In this document: in pieces, positions 42,065 to 50,291 of the stretch
Layout of the letters: each line of letters opens with the position of its first letter
How positions within the stretch are numbered: the first letter of the stretch is position 1
DNA from: Perlabentimonas sp964490015
GTDB taxonomy: Bacteria > Bacteroidota > Bacteroidia > Bacteroidales > Tenuifilaceae
NCBI GenBank assembly: GCA_964490015.1
Contig: CAZBBA010000002.1
Span: 1-64,000, forward strand
Length of the DNA: 64,000 bases
Reading direction: 5' to 3'
The notes under the pieces: generated by a model
What the model was told of the DNA's origin: nothing
What the model saw: the letters and a program-made list of their open reading frames with translations, nothing else
The model's database searches: none
Translations under genes and position numbers: made by a program

Positions 42065-43249
42065 ATGTACGGCAAAATAAAAGAGGACTTGCAAAAGCAG
42101 CTTCAGGGCATAAAGAACGATGGCCTATACAAAACCGAGCGCGTAATTGAAACACCTCAGGGCGTTGAGATTGAAACCAACGGCAAGCAGGTTTTAAACT
42201 TCTGCGCCAACAACTACCTTGGTCTTTCAAACCATCCGCGTCTTGTTCAAGCAGCAAAGGATATCATGGACACCCACGGCTTTGGGGTTTCGTCTGTTCG
42301 CTTTATCTGCGGAACGCAGGACATTCACAAGGAACTTGAAAGGCGTATCTCGGAGTACTTTGGCACCGAGGACACAATCCTCTACATTGCAGCATTCGAC
42401 GCCAACGGGGGCGTTTTTGAGCCCATCCTGGGTGAGGAGGATGCCATTATATCCGACGCTCTAAACCATGCCTCAATAATTGACGGAGTTAGGCTATGCA
42501 AAGCCCAACGCTACCGCTACAACAATGCCGACATGGACGATCTCGAGCAACAACTAAAGTTAGCTCAGGCCCAGAGGTACAGGATAATTGTTACCGATGG
42601 AGTTTTCTCGATGGACGGAAACGTGGCTCCAATGGATAAAATAGTAGAGCTGGCCGAGAAATACGATGCCCTGGTAATGATCGACGAAAGCCACTCGGCT
42701 GGTGTTGTTGGCAAAACAGGCCGTGGGGTAACCGAGCAATTCAACATTAGGGGAAAAGCCGATATTATCACCGGAACACTAGGCAAAGCCTTTGGGGGTG
42801 GTTGCGGAGGATTTACCACTGGACGCAAGGAGATAATCGACATGCTTCGTCAGCGTTCGCGCCCATACCTTTTCTCCAACTCAATGCCTCCAGCAGTGGT
42901 TGGTGCAGGAATCGAGACTTTTAAAATGCTTGAGACCAGCAATGAGCTACACGATAACCTTGTTAACAATACTCTGTACTTTGTAAAAGGAATGCAGGTT
43001 GCTGGATTTGATATTAAACCAACCCAAAGCGCTATTGTGGCTGTTATGCTTTACGATGCTAAGCTATCGCAAACCATGGCAGCTGAACTGCTCGAGGAGG
43101 GTATCTACGTAATCGGATTCTACTTCCCAGTTGTGCCCAAGGAGCAAGCCCGCATCAGGGTTCAGGTATCGGCTGCGCACAGCAAGGAGCATCTGGATAA
43201 GTGCATTGCAGCATTTTCCAAGGTTGGTAAAAGGCTGGGGGTGATTTAA
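42065..43249 (+). CDS. kbl: Glycine C-acetyltransferase (2-amino-3-ketobutyrate CoA ligase)
   Basis: 394 residues from MYGKIKEDLQKQL. A PLP-dependent alpha-oxoamine synthase that cleaves 2-amino-3-ketobutyrate with CoA to glycine and acetyl-CoA in threonine breakdown. Visible blocks are NFCANNYLGLSNHP, GFGVSSVRFICGTQDIH, VTDGVFSMDGNVAPMD, MIDESHSAGVVG and the PLP-lysine region TGTLGKAFGGGCGG. Family relatives (KAPA, serine palmitoyl, ALA synthases) are possible, but the SVRFICGTQ and start match Kbl. No tdh gene lies next to it. Closed by a bidirectional terminator at 43271. Confidence 0.93.
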   Translation: MYGKIKEDLQKQLQGIKNDGLYKTERVIETPQGVEIETNGKQVLNFCANNYLGLSNHPRLVQAAKDIMDTHGFGVSSVRFICGTQDIHKELERRISEYFGTEDTILYIAAFDANGGVFEPILGEEDAIISDALNHASIIDGVRLCKAQRYRYNNADMDDLEQQLKLAQAQRYRIIVTDGVFSMDGNVAPMDKIVELAEKYDALVMIDESHSAGVVGKTGRGVTEQFNIRGKADIITGTLGKAFGGGCGGFTTGRKEIIDMLRQRSRPYLFSNSMPPAVVGAGIETFKMLETSNELHDNLVNNTLYFVKGMQVAGFDIKPTQSAIVAVMLYDAKLSQTMAAELLEEGIYVIGFYFPVVPKEQARIRVQVSAAHSKEHLDKCIAAFSKVGKRLGVI

Positions 43250-43270
43250 CCTCATCGACAACAATAACCA

Positions 43271-43308
43271 TAGAAAAGCGAAAGTACAGAACCACTTTCG
43301 CTTTTCTA
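43271..43308. terminator. Bidirectional terminator between kbl and wecB
   Basis: Perfect 15-base arms TAGAAAAGCGAAAGT / ACTTTCGCTTTTCTA with an eight-base loop between convergent genes. Confidence 0.92.
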
Positions 43309-43335
43309 ATTATTGAGCATTTCCTAGGGAAATAT

Positions 43336-44406
43336 TTAGAATAACTTTATCGTTTCGGCAATTTGCGCAGATGCATTACCCAAACCGTAAAGCGATGCGC
43401 TGAAATCGGGATGGGATTTCACCATCTTCCTGTAACAATCAACGATTTTTTCACTATCAGAACCGGCCAAAACATTATACCCTCCCTCAACAAGCTCAAT
43501 CCACTCGGTTTCGGCACGAAGGGTTACGCAGCTCTTCTCGAAGAAAAAGGCCTCCTTCTGCAGGCCGCCGCTGTCGGTAATCACCAGGGAACAATGCTTA
43601 AGCAGTTCAACAATATCAAAATAACCAACAGGTGGAATAGTTGTGAAATTCACCTTTATCCCGCTTCCATCGATTATCTTCTTTGTTCGAGGATGAAGAG
43701 GGACAATCACCTGTCTTTCGACATGAATGGCATTAAGTGCATCGATAATCCCATTAAGGTTTTTAGGATTATCTGTATTCTCCTGTCTGTGCACAGTAGC
43801 TAGCACAAAGTTAGGTTCCAGTTCTAGGGTTCTAACAATTTTCGATTTTTGTGCTGACCGCTCGCTATAGTAAAGTGCTGCGTCGAGCATTACATCACCC
43901 ACTTTAAAAATTGTGCACTTAAACTTATCGAAACCCTCGGCCTTTAGATTTTCTGCTGCCACCCTGGTAGGGCAAAACAGCAGCGTCGAAATCCTATCGG
44001 TGAGTATGCGGTTGGTCTCCTCGGGCATGGCCATATTGAACGATCGAAGTCCAGCCTCTACGTGTGCCACGGGAATACCCAGCTTTTGAGCGGCAAGCGC
44101 ACCCGCTAGGGTTGAGTTGGTATCGCCATACACCAGCACAGCCTTGGGTTTTTCGACAAATAAAACCTTTTCGATGGCCTCCAGCATTCGACCGGTCATG
44201 GCGCCGTGCGACAGGCTATTGATCTCGAGGTTATAGTCGGGTACGGGAATCTCCATCTCCTCGAAAAACACCTGCGACATGTTGTAGTCGAAATGCTGAC
44301 CCGTATGAACAATAATCTCTTTAACTCCAGCACATTTAAGCGCACGACTAACCGTTCCGGCTTTTACGAACTGAGGGCGAGCTCCAATAATTGTGACTAC
44401 ACTCAT
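43336..44406 (-). CDS. wecB: UDP-N-acetylglucosamine 2-epimerase (non-hydrolysing)
   Basis: 356 residues, complete. It interconverts UDP-GlcNAc and UDP-ManNAc for envelope polysaccharides. Blocks: GARPQFVKAGTVSRAL, HTGQHFDYNMSQVFF, VYGDTNSTLAGALAA, VAHVEAGLRSFN, MPEETNRILTDRIS, TVHRQENTDN and TDSGGLQKEAFF. It lies 45 bases after a glycosyltransferase gene on the same strand, which fits a small surface-sugar set. Confidence 0.96.
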   Translation of the reverse strand: MSVVTIIGARPQFVKAGTVSRALKCAGVKEIIVHTGQHFDYNMSQVFFEEMEIPVPDYNLEINSLSHGAMTGRMLEAIEKVLFVEKPKAVLVYGDTNSTLAGALAAQKLGIPVAHVEAGLRSFNMAMPEETNRILTDRISTLLFCPTRVAAENLKAEGFDKFKCTIFKVGDVMLDAALYYSERSAQKSKIVRTLELEPNFVLATVHRQENTDNPKNLNGIIDALNAIHVERQVIVPLHPRTKKIIDGSGIKVNFTTIPPVGYFDIVELLKHCSLVITDSGGLQKEAFFFEKSCVTLRAETEWIELVEGGYNVLAGSDSEKIVDCYRKMVKSHPDFSASLYGLGNASAQIAETIKLF

Positions 44407-44451
44407 AGCTAATAAGATTTTAAACGATCAAGCAGAGATTATTACCCAAAT

Positions 44452-45747
44452 TTAGGAAAGCGAATTGAGTAATTCAGCCAGTCTGCCCGTTAAATTTCGG
44501 CGGCTATAGGGTGAGGAGTCCACATTTTTGTAGAAAGGGAATCCGTTTGCATGCTCACTCCACAACCAAGTAAGCTTATTCTCGATATCGTTATAGTTTG
44601 AAAAGTCGGCAAGTATTCCCGCTTGGGTGGCGTTAAGCAACTTTTCAACATCGCCCTCGGTGGGGCCAACGGCAAATATGGGCCGTTTAGCTGCAAGATA
44701 CTCAAAGATTTTACCGGTGAGTATGCCCTTGGCATTGGGTGAATTATTAACAAGTAGTAGCAATACCCGCGAACGCTGCATTAGCTCCACGCTTTGGCGA
44801 TGACTCAAGTAGCCAAAATGTTTGCAATAACGGGTTAGCCCATACTCTTGAAGCTGATCAAGAACTAGCTTATCTACATTTCCTACCAGATGAATCCTCA
44901 ACTGCTCAGCAAAGTTAATATCAACCTCAAGCAGATGATTAAGCGCCTTCCACAAAAACTCGCTATTCCGGTTTGGTGGAATTGTGCCCAAATGTGTAAT
45001 GGTAAATAAGCTATCGGGGGGAAAGGATTGCTTTGGGAAATCGGCCTCATCAAAGCCATTGGTAATTACCTGAACCTTGCGGTTGCTCATCCGCTTAAAC
45101 TCTTCCTGCATCTGCGAACCAACAACTACAACTCTATCGGCATTTTTCAGCACCTCCTGTTCGAACTTGTGATGCTTTTTTAGTGCGAAGGCGGCTAAGG
45201 GTAAATCGGCAAAGTAATCAATATTGGTCCAAGGATCACGAAAATCGGCCAACCATTTCACTCCGAGCTTGCGTTTTAGTCCAAGGGCAATAAGATGCAT
45301 GCTATGGGGCGGACCCGTTGAGACCACGGCATCTACTGGATGTCTCTTTAAGTATTGAGCCAAAAACCTAACCGATGGTTGAATCCAAAACATACGTGCA
45401 TCCGGAATAAAAAGGTTTGCCCTTATCCAAAGGGCGATGCGACCCAAAATACCTTTTGAGTGACCCCCTTCGGAGGTAAAACCTACCCCCAATTTTCCCC
45501 TTTGGCGAGTAAACAAACGAAAAAACGTGTAGGGTTCCAGTATCTTTAGTCTAATCACCTCAACACCCTCGGGGATATCTGCCATCAAGGAATCGTCTAC
45601 CTGTGCAAGTTCAGGGTTCTGCGGCGTGTAAATAACCGGCTCCCAACCAAACTCGCGAAGGTACTTGGAGAACTTAAGCCAACGCTGAACGCCACTCCCG
45701 CCTGCAGGAGGCCAATAGTAGGTTATTATTAGCAGGCGTTTGGACAT
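44452..45747 (-). CDS. Glycosyltransferase family 4-like protein
   Basis: 431 residues with a GT-B fold. N-terminal glycine-rich loop YYWPPAGGSGVQRWLKFSKYL (acceptor side). The C-terminal nucleotide-sugar domain has ITHLGTIPPNRNSEFLWKAL, HFGYLSHRQSVELMQRSRVLLLL and the ExxxxxE-like region GKIFEYLAAKRPIFAVG. Sugar and acceptor cannot be told. It lies between glyS upstream and wecB downstream; pairing with a ManNAc-making epimerase suggests surface-polysaccharide assembly. No membrane helices, so it acts at the cytoplasmic face. Confidence 0.87.
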   Translation of the reverse strand: MSKRLLIITYYWPPAGGSGVQRWLKFSKYLREFGWEPVIYTPQNPELAQVDDSLMADIPEGVEVIRLKILEPYTFFRLFTRQRGKLGVGFTSEGGHSKGILGRIALWIRANLFIPDARMFWIQPSVRFLAQYLKRHPVDAVVSTGPPHSMHLIALGLKRKLGVKWLADFRDPWTNIDYFADLPLAAFALKKHHKFEQEVLKNADRVVVVGSQMQEEFKRMSNRKVQVITNGFDEADFPKQSFPPDSLFTITHLGTIPPNRNSEFLWKALNHLLEVDINFAEQLRIHLVGNVDKLVLDQLQEYGLTRYCKHFGYLSHRQSVELMQRSRVLLLLVNNSPNAKGILTGKIFEYLAAKRPIFAVGPTEGDVEKLLNATQAGILADFSNYNDIENKLTWLWSEHANGFPFYKNVDSSPYSRRNLTGRLAELLNSLS

Positions 45748-45764
45748 AAAAAAATGAGGTTAAA

Positions 45765-45831
45765 AGTTTAAGGTTGAGAGTTTTTTTGGGTTTAGAGTTT
45801 AGAGTTATTGTATAACCTTGAACCTTAAACT
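45765..45831. repeat. Intergenic inverted repeat with TTTAGAG direct repeats
   Basis: AGTTTAAGGTT (45765-45775) and AACCTTAAACT (45821-45831) are perfect 11-base inverted copies. Between them lie two tandem TTTAGAG units (45791-45804). It resembles the short AT-rich repetitive spacers scattered through Bacteroidota genomes. Confidence 0.6.
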
Positions 45832-45851
45832 ATAATCCTTGAACTCACCCA

Positions 45852-45876
45852 CCCTGTTTGCCTACAAAAGGCAGGG
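45852..45876. repeat. Small hairpin repeat downstream of glyS
   Basis: TGCCT (45859-45863) pairs with AGGCA (45869-45873). CCCTG and CAGGG flank as an alternative stem. It is GC-richer than the spacer around it, lies after the glyS stop on the minus strand and may act as its terminator. Confidence 0.4.
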
Positions 45877-45900
45877 CAAGGGGCGTGCAGGCGCAAAACT

Positions 45901-47451
45901 CTATATTTTCCTTAAAAGATTCTTCATACTCACCTTATCCTCCATAATCTCGCGGAGGCGCGATGCATCAACCCGCTCCTGTTCCATGGTATCGCGGTGG
46001 CGAATGGTAACAGTATTGTCCTCTAGCGACTGATGATCGACTGTTATGCAGAAGGGCGTTCCAATGGCATCGTGTCGACGGTAACGCTTACCAATGCTAT
46101 CCTTCTCCTCGTACTGGCACTTGAAATCGATTTTCAGATCGTCCATAATCTGGCGAGCCTTCTCGGGCAAACCATCCTTTTTAACCAGCGGGAAAACTGC
46201 GAGTTTAACTGGAGCCAGTGCTGGAGGTATGCGAAGAACAACGCGTTCATCAAGGCTGCCATCCTCTTTGGTTATCTTCTCCTCGGTATATGCCGATGAG
46301 AGGATTAGCAGGAAAGTTCGGTCGAGACCAATGGAAGTTTCCACCACGTAGGGCACATAGTTGGAGTTGCTTTCGGGATCGAAGTATTGCAACTTCTTCC
46401 CAGACAACTTCTGGTGACTTCCCAAATCGAAATCGGTGCGTGAGTGAATTCCCTCAACCTCCTTGAACCCGAAGGGGAAGCTAAACTCGATATCAGTTGC
46501 CGCATTGGCGTAATGAGCCAGCTTGTCGTGATCGTGAAAACGATACTTGTGATCGCCTAAGCCTAAGGCTTTATGCCAGCGCAAACGCTTTTCCTTCCAG
46601 AACTCGAACCACTGCATCTCCTCGCCCGGGCGAACAAAGAACTGCATCTCCATCTGCTCAAACTCCTTCATGCGGAAGATAAACTGACGAGCCACAATCT
46701 CGTTACGGAATGCTTTCCCAATCTGTGCAATCCCAAATGGCAACTTCATGCGTCCCGTTTTTTGCACATTTAGATAGTTCACAAATATTCCCTGAGCTGT
46801 TTCGGGACGAAGGTAAACAATGCTGGCATCCTCGCTAACGGAACCCATCTTAGTGTCGAACATTAGGTTGAACTGGCGCACATCGGTCCAGTTGCGCGAA
46901 CCCGAAATGGGACAAACAATTTCGCAGTCCTCAATTATCTTCTTTACCTCAGGCAAATCATTAGCATCTAAAGCCTTTACCATCCGCTCGCGAACAACAT
47001 TAATTTTTCCCTGAACCTCAAGCACGCGTGCGTTGGTTTGCTTAAACATCTCCTCGTTAAAGCTTTCGCCAAATCGTTTAGCGGCTTTTTCTACCTCCTT
47101 TGCAATTTTCTCCTCCTGCTTGGCCATCCACTCCTCAATAAGCACATCGGCACGGTAACGTTTCTTGCTATCCTTATTATCGATAAGAGGATCGTTAAAA
47201 GCACCCACGTGGCCGGAGGCAACCCACACCTGTGGATGCATAAAGATTGCCGAATCGATACCTACAATATTCTCGTTAAGTCGAGTCATTGAGTCCCACC
47301 AGTACTGGCGGATATTATTTTTAAGCTCTACTCCATTCTGCCCATAATCGTAAACAGCGCTAAGGCCATCGTAAATCTCGCTGCTTTGGAAAACAAAACC
47401 ATACTCCTTACAGTGAGCAATAAGCTTCTTGAAAAGTTCCTCTTGAGTCAT
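45901..47451 (-). CDS. glyS: Glycyl-tRNA synthetase (class II, single-chain type)
   Basis: 516 residues, the alpha2 eukaryote-like form. Blocks: EIYDGLSAVYDYGQNGVELKNNI, VASGHVGAFNDP, CPISGSRNWTDVRQFNLMF, motif 2 KAFRNEIVARQFIFRMKEFEQME, and motif 3 SIGLDRTFLLIL. The C-terminal anticodon-binding domain starts with LAPVKLAVFPLV. It has a -7 element at 47509 and is followed by a repeat-rich spacer. Confidence 0.97.
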   Translation of the reverse strand: MTQEELFKKLIAHCKEYGFVFQSSEIYDGLSAVYDYGQNGVELKNNIRQYWWDSMTRLNENIVGIDSAIFMHPQVWVASGHVGAFNDPLIDNKDSKKRYRADVLIEEWMAKQEEKIAKEVEKAAKRFGESFNEEMFKQTNARVLEVQGKINVVRERMVKALDANDLPEVKKIIEDCEIVCPISGSRNWTDVRQFNLMFDTKMGSVSEDASIVYLRPETAQGIFVNYLNVQKTGRMKLPFGIAQIGKAFRNEIVARQFIFRMKEFEQMEMQFFVRPGEEMQWFEFWKEKRLRWHKALGLGDHKYRFHDHDKLAHYANAATDIEFSFPFGFKEVEGIHSRTDFDLGSHQKLSGKKLQYFDPESNSNYVPYVVETSIGLDRTFLLILSSAYTEEKITKEDGSLDERVVLRIPPALAPVKLAVFPLVKKDGLPEKARQIMDDLKIDFKCQYEEKDSIGKRYRRHDAIGTPFCITVDHQSLEDNTVTIRHRDTMEQERVDASRLREIMEDKVSMKNLLRKI

Positions 47452-47508
47452 TTGAAATATCTTTATTACTGATTACTAAATTGATTCATGTTATAAAAAA
47501 AGCAACTG

Positions 47509-47516
47509 CAAAAATA
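47509..47516 (-). promoter_or_regulatory. -7 element for glyS
   Basis: TATTTTTG on the minus strand fits TAnnTTTG, 58 bases before the start. No clear TTG at the standard distance. Confidence 0.45.
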
Positions 47517-47559
47517 GTGTATTTAAACAAATTACGGCTAGCATTGGATAAGATACACT

Positions 47560-47589
47560 AAAAAAAGGGGCAACGATTCGTAGTGCCCC
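47560..47589 (-). terminator. Terminator after the CapA-like gene
   Basis: On the minus strand GGGGCA (47589-47584) pairs with TGCCCC (47572-47567), followed by seven T. It lies 28 bases after the stop of the CapA-like gene. Confidence 0.8.
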
Positions 47590-47616
47590 ATGAAACGGAT
47601 GGGAAATAAAAAGAGA

Positions 47617-48849
47617 CTACTTTACACTTATCCGTTTGGGACATGCCGTTGATACATGCCAAGGAACAATTCGGCGTAACCGCATGGGGACATTTGTATA
47701 ATCCGGAGCCCAAGGGATAACCCACTCGCCATTTCGATATCCGATCTCTGGGAAATTGTAATTCTCACGTTCGAGAAGGGTTCGGGAATCGGTTACAAAC
47801 TCATCGAAAAGCTTTTGCTCATCATCGGCAAAGAAGTTAGGTATTTGCTCGTACTTTGCCACTGGCAAAACCCTATACTGTCGCTTGCCATTGATGGTTG
47901 GAGTTTGAACCCAAACCAGAATGTGCCCAGCATCGGCAATGCGGGTTTTGCCATTCTCCTTAACCAAATGGATAGCGGCTATGCCTCCTCCATTTCGGTA
48001 TCGAGGGCGCTGATTTGACACAAAGTTTCCCAACGAGTAAACGGCAACACGCCCATCGGTAGAATCGGTATCGAACGAGGCCTCCATCCGCTGCAGCACA
48101 TGTGGATGTGATCCAATAACCAGCCTAATTCCCAAGTCGTGCATAAATCGCATTAAGCGGAGCTGCTGCATCGAGGGAGTCCGCTCGTACTCGTTGCCCC
48201 AATGCATAAAGGCAATTACCTCATCTACTTTCTTCGTCCTGGCTTTCAAGTAATCGGCACGAATTAGGGCAGTATCAATTGAATTGACTATGGTTGGACG
48301 AGGAACTGGAATTCCATTTGTCCCATAGGTGTAGTTGAGCAACGCTAAACGTATACCATTCTGCTCTAGAATAAGCGGATAAATTGAGTCGCGATGAAGG
48401 GAATCGTTGTAGGAACCAGCGTAGGGAACTCCGCGGCTATTTATTACATCTATTGTACGCAGCAGGCCGCTTTTATACCTGTCAACTGTATGATTATTTG
48501 CGGTAACCAGCACATTAACGCCTGACCCCAAAACTCCATCGAGCAACTCATCGGGTGAGCTGAATTGCGGATAACCCTTGTATGGAGGACCCGCCAGCGT
48601 AACCTCAAGGTTTGCAATAATAAAATCGGCTCGCTTAAAAATTGGCGATACCCTAGCAAATACATCATCGTAGTTGTAGTGTCCGGTTTCCTCATCAAAA
48701 GCAGCTTTTATCTGCGGATCGTGACCCATAACATCGCCAATAAACATAAGCGTAAGGCTCTGCTTTTGCTGTGACTGATCTGGCTGACCAAAAACAACAT
48801 TACCTATAAAAAGAAGGAGTAAACTACAAGATAGAATAAAATGTGCCAT
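47617..48849 (-). CDS. CapA-family (poly-gamma-glutamate type) metallophosphatase-like protein
   Basis: 410 residues with a signal peptide (AHFILSCSLLLLFIGNVVFG). The CapA/PGA_cap domain is clear: LMFIGDVMGH, FIIANLEVTLAG, VLVTANNHTVDRYKSGL, VIAFMHWGNEYE and VIGSHPHVLQRME, the metal-site motifs of a calcineurin-like fold. In Bacillus CapA helps make and anchor poly-gamma-glutamate, but no capB or capC is nearby, so the job here is uncertain. It has its own promoter and terminator, so it is a single-gene unit. Confidence 0.88.
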   Translation of the reverse strand: MAHFILSCSLLLLFIGNVVFGQPDQSQQKQSLTLMFIGDVMGHDPQIKAAFDEETGHYNYDDVFARVSPIFKRADFIIANLEVTLAGPPYKGYPQFSSPDELLDGVLGSGVNVLVTANNHTVDRYKSGLLRTIDVINSRGVPYAGSYNDSLHRDSIYPLILEQNGIRLALLNYTYGTNGIPVPRPTIVNSIDTALIRADYLKARTKKVDEVIAFMHWGNEYERTPSMQQLRLMRFMHDLGIRLVIGSHPHVLQRMEASFDTDSTDGRVAVYSLGNFVSNQRPRYRNGGGIAAIHLVKENGKTRIADAGHILVWVQTPTINGKRQYRVLPVAKYEQIPNFFADDEQKLFDEFVTDSRTLLERENYNFPEIGYRNGEWVIPWAPDYTNVPMRLRRIVPWHVSTACPKRISVK

Positions 48850-48872
48850 AACTTTGGGGCTTGGATTGAGTT

Positions 48873-48903
48873 CAAATATAACTTAAAGAAGGGTAAAAGG
48901 CAA
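48873..48903 (-). promoter_or_regulatory. Promoter of the CapA-like gene
   Basis: On the minus strand TTG (48903-48901) and TATATTTG (48880-48873) with a 20-base spacer, a full match to the Bacteroidota consensus. It lies inside the 57-base gap to dgt. Confidence 0.75.
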
Positions 48904-48906
48904 CTT

Positions 48907-50244
48907 CTACCTGTTTATCCCAGGAATAGATATTCCCTCAAAGGTACGATACATCTCAAGGGCATACACATCTGTCATGCCCGATACAAAATCGGCAGCA
49001 GCCAGTAGCCTTTCGTATTTTGACGATCCGCTAGGAATGTACTGCTGCGGGATTAGTCGTAGGATTTTTTGGGAGTACCCATCGTTAGGGTCCAGCAATG
49101 CGGGGCAAATCTTACCCAGCAAAGTGCTGATAATTTGAAATCCTGCCAGCTCTATTTCGATAACAGTACGATGGTTATAAATCTTCTCGATGGAAACTTT
49201 TTTAACCCTATCCAACGCCTGCTTTCCTGAATCGTTTAGCTGATTAATTAACGATGGGCAAGGAATACCGCTCATTATCGAACTATAGCTGCGAATAAAG
49301 GCTTGAGAGCATTCGTTGGTAAGCTTACCGATGGTAACAGCCCTAAGAAAAGCAACCTGCTCATTCTCGTCGGCAACATCCATAAGGGTATTATGAATAC
49401 TCGACAACCAATGCTCATCCGTGTTGGGGCAGAAAAAGCCTAGGAACAACTCCTTCACCTCCGAAATTGTAAGTATTCCAAGTTTATGTGCATCCTCAAC
49501 ATCCATTACCTGATAGCAAATATCGTCGGCGGCCTCAACTAGGTATACCAAAGGATGTCGAGCGTAGGCAAGGGGCGAAATGCTTGTTTTTAGTATACCC
49601 AAATCGGCGGCAATCTCGGAGTACCAGTCGCGTTCCGACTGGAAAAATCCGAATTTCTTCTTACCCTCAAGAGTCGATTCCCAGGGATACTTAACAATGG
49701 AACTAAGAACAGGATAGCTAAGGCGGAATCCTCCCTCACGCTTTCCTTCATCTTTTTTGGAAAGTAGACGAAGGGCATTGGCGTTGCCCTCGAATCGCAC
49801 TAAATCGATCCACTGCCCAGCAGTTAATTCAGCTTTATACCTATCCTCATTGTTCTTAAAGTAAGTTCTTATGGCGACCTCGCCACTATGCCCGAAGGGA
49901 GGATTTCCTAAGTCGTGGGCAAGGCAAGCAGTTGAAACAATTGTAGGAATTTGGTCGATTAGCGCATAATTCTCGGGCGGGGAGTTCTCCTTAATAAACT
50001 CAACCACATTGTTACCCAAGCTGCGACCCACACTGGCCACCTCGAGGCTATGGGTTAATCTGTTATGTACAAAAACGCTGCCTGGCAGGGGAAAAACCTG
50101 CGTTTTATTCTGCAAGCGGCGGAAAGGTGAACTAAAAATTATCCTATCGTAATCGCGCTGAAAGGTCGAACGGCTCTCCTGTTCCTGCGTGCTGCCACCC
50201 TTCAAACCAAAGCGCATGGGGCAAAGTAATCCGCCCCAATCCAT
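48907..50244 (-). CDS. dgt: dGTP triphosphohydrolase
   Basis: 445 residues from ATG 50244 (MDWGGLLCPMRFG); an in-frame TTG at 50262 is less likely. It is an HD-domain enzyme that splits dNTPs, typically dGTP, into nucleoside and triphosphate. Motifs: RDYDRIIFSSPFRRLQNKTQVFPL, NRLTHSLEVASVGRSLG, LAHDLGNPPFGHSGE (HD metal pair) and ADDICYQVMDVEDAHKLG. It is complete and in the family length range. It lies 30 bases after the sensor gene on the same strand. Confidence 0.95.
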   Translation of the reverse strand: MDWGGLLCPMRFGLKGGSTQEQESRSTFQRDYDRIIFSSPFRRLQNKTQVFPLPGSVFVHNRLTHSLEVASVGRSLGNNVVEFIKENSPPENYALIDQIPTIVSTACLAHDLGNPPFGHSGEVAIRTYFKNNEDRYKAELTAGQWIDLVRFEGNANALRLLSKKDEGKREGGFRLSYPVLSSIVKYPWESTLEGKKKFGFFQSERDWYSEIAADLGILKTSISPLAYARHPLVYLVEAADDICYQVMDVEDAHKLGILTISEVKELFLGFFCPNTDEHWLSSIHNTLMDVADENEQVAFLRAVTIGKLTNECSQAFIRSYSSIMSGIPCPSLINQLNDSGKQALDRVKKVSIEKIYNHRTVIEIELAGFQIISTLLGKICPALLDPNDGYSQKILRLIPQQYIPSGSSKYERLLAAADFVSGMTDVYALEMYRTFEGISIPGINR

Positions 50245-50291
50245 AGTAATAGTTTGTGTCAATTGATGCTAATTTATTGGATATGTGAATC

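Noticed and set aside
46033..47347. Many plus-strand open frames opposite glyS
   Set aside because: All are antisense to a complete, motif-rich glycyl-tRNA synthetase; the long frames reflect its codon bias.
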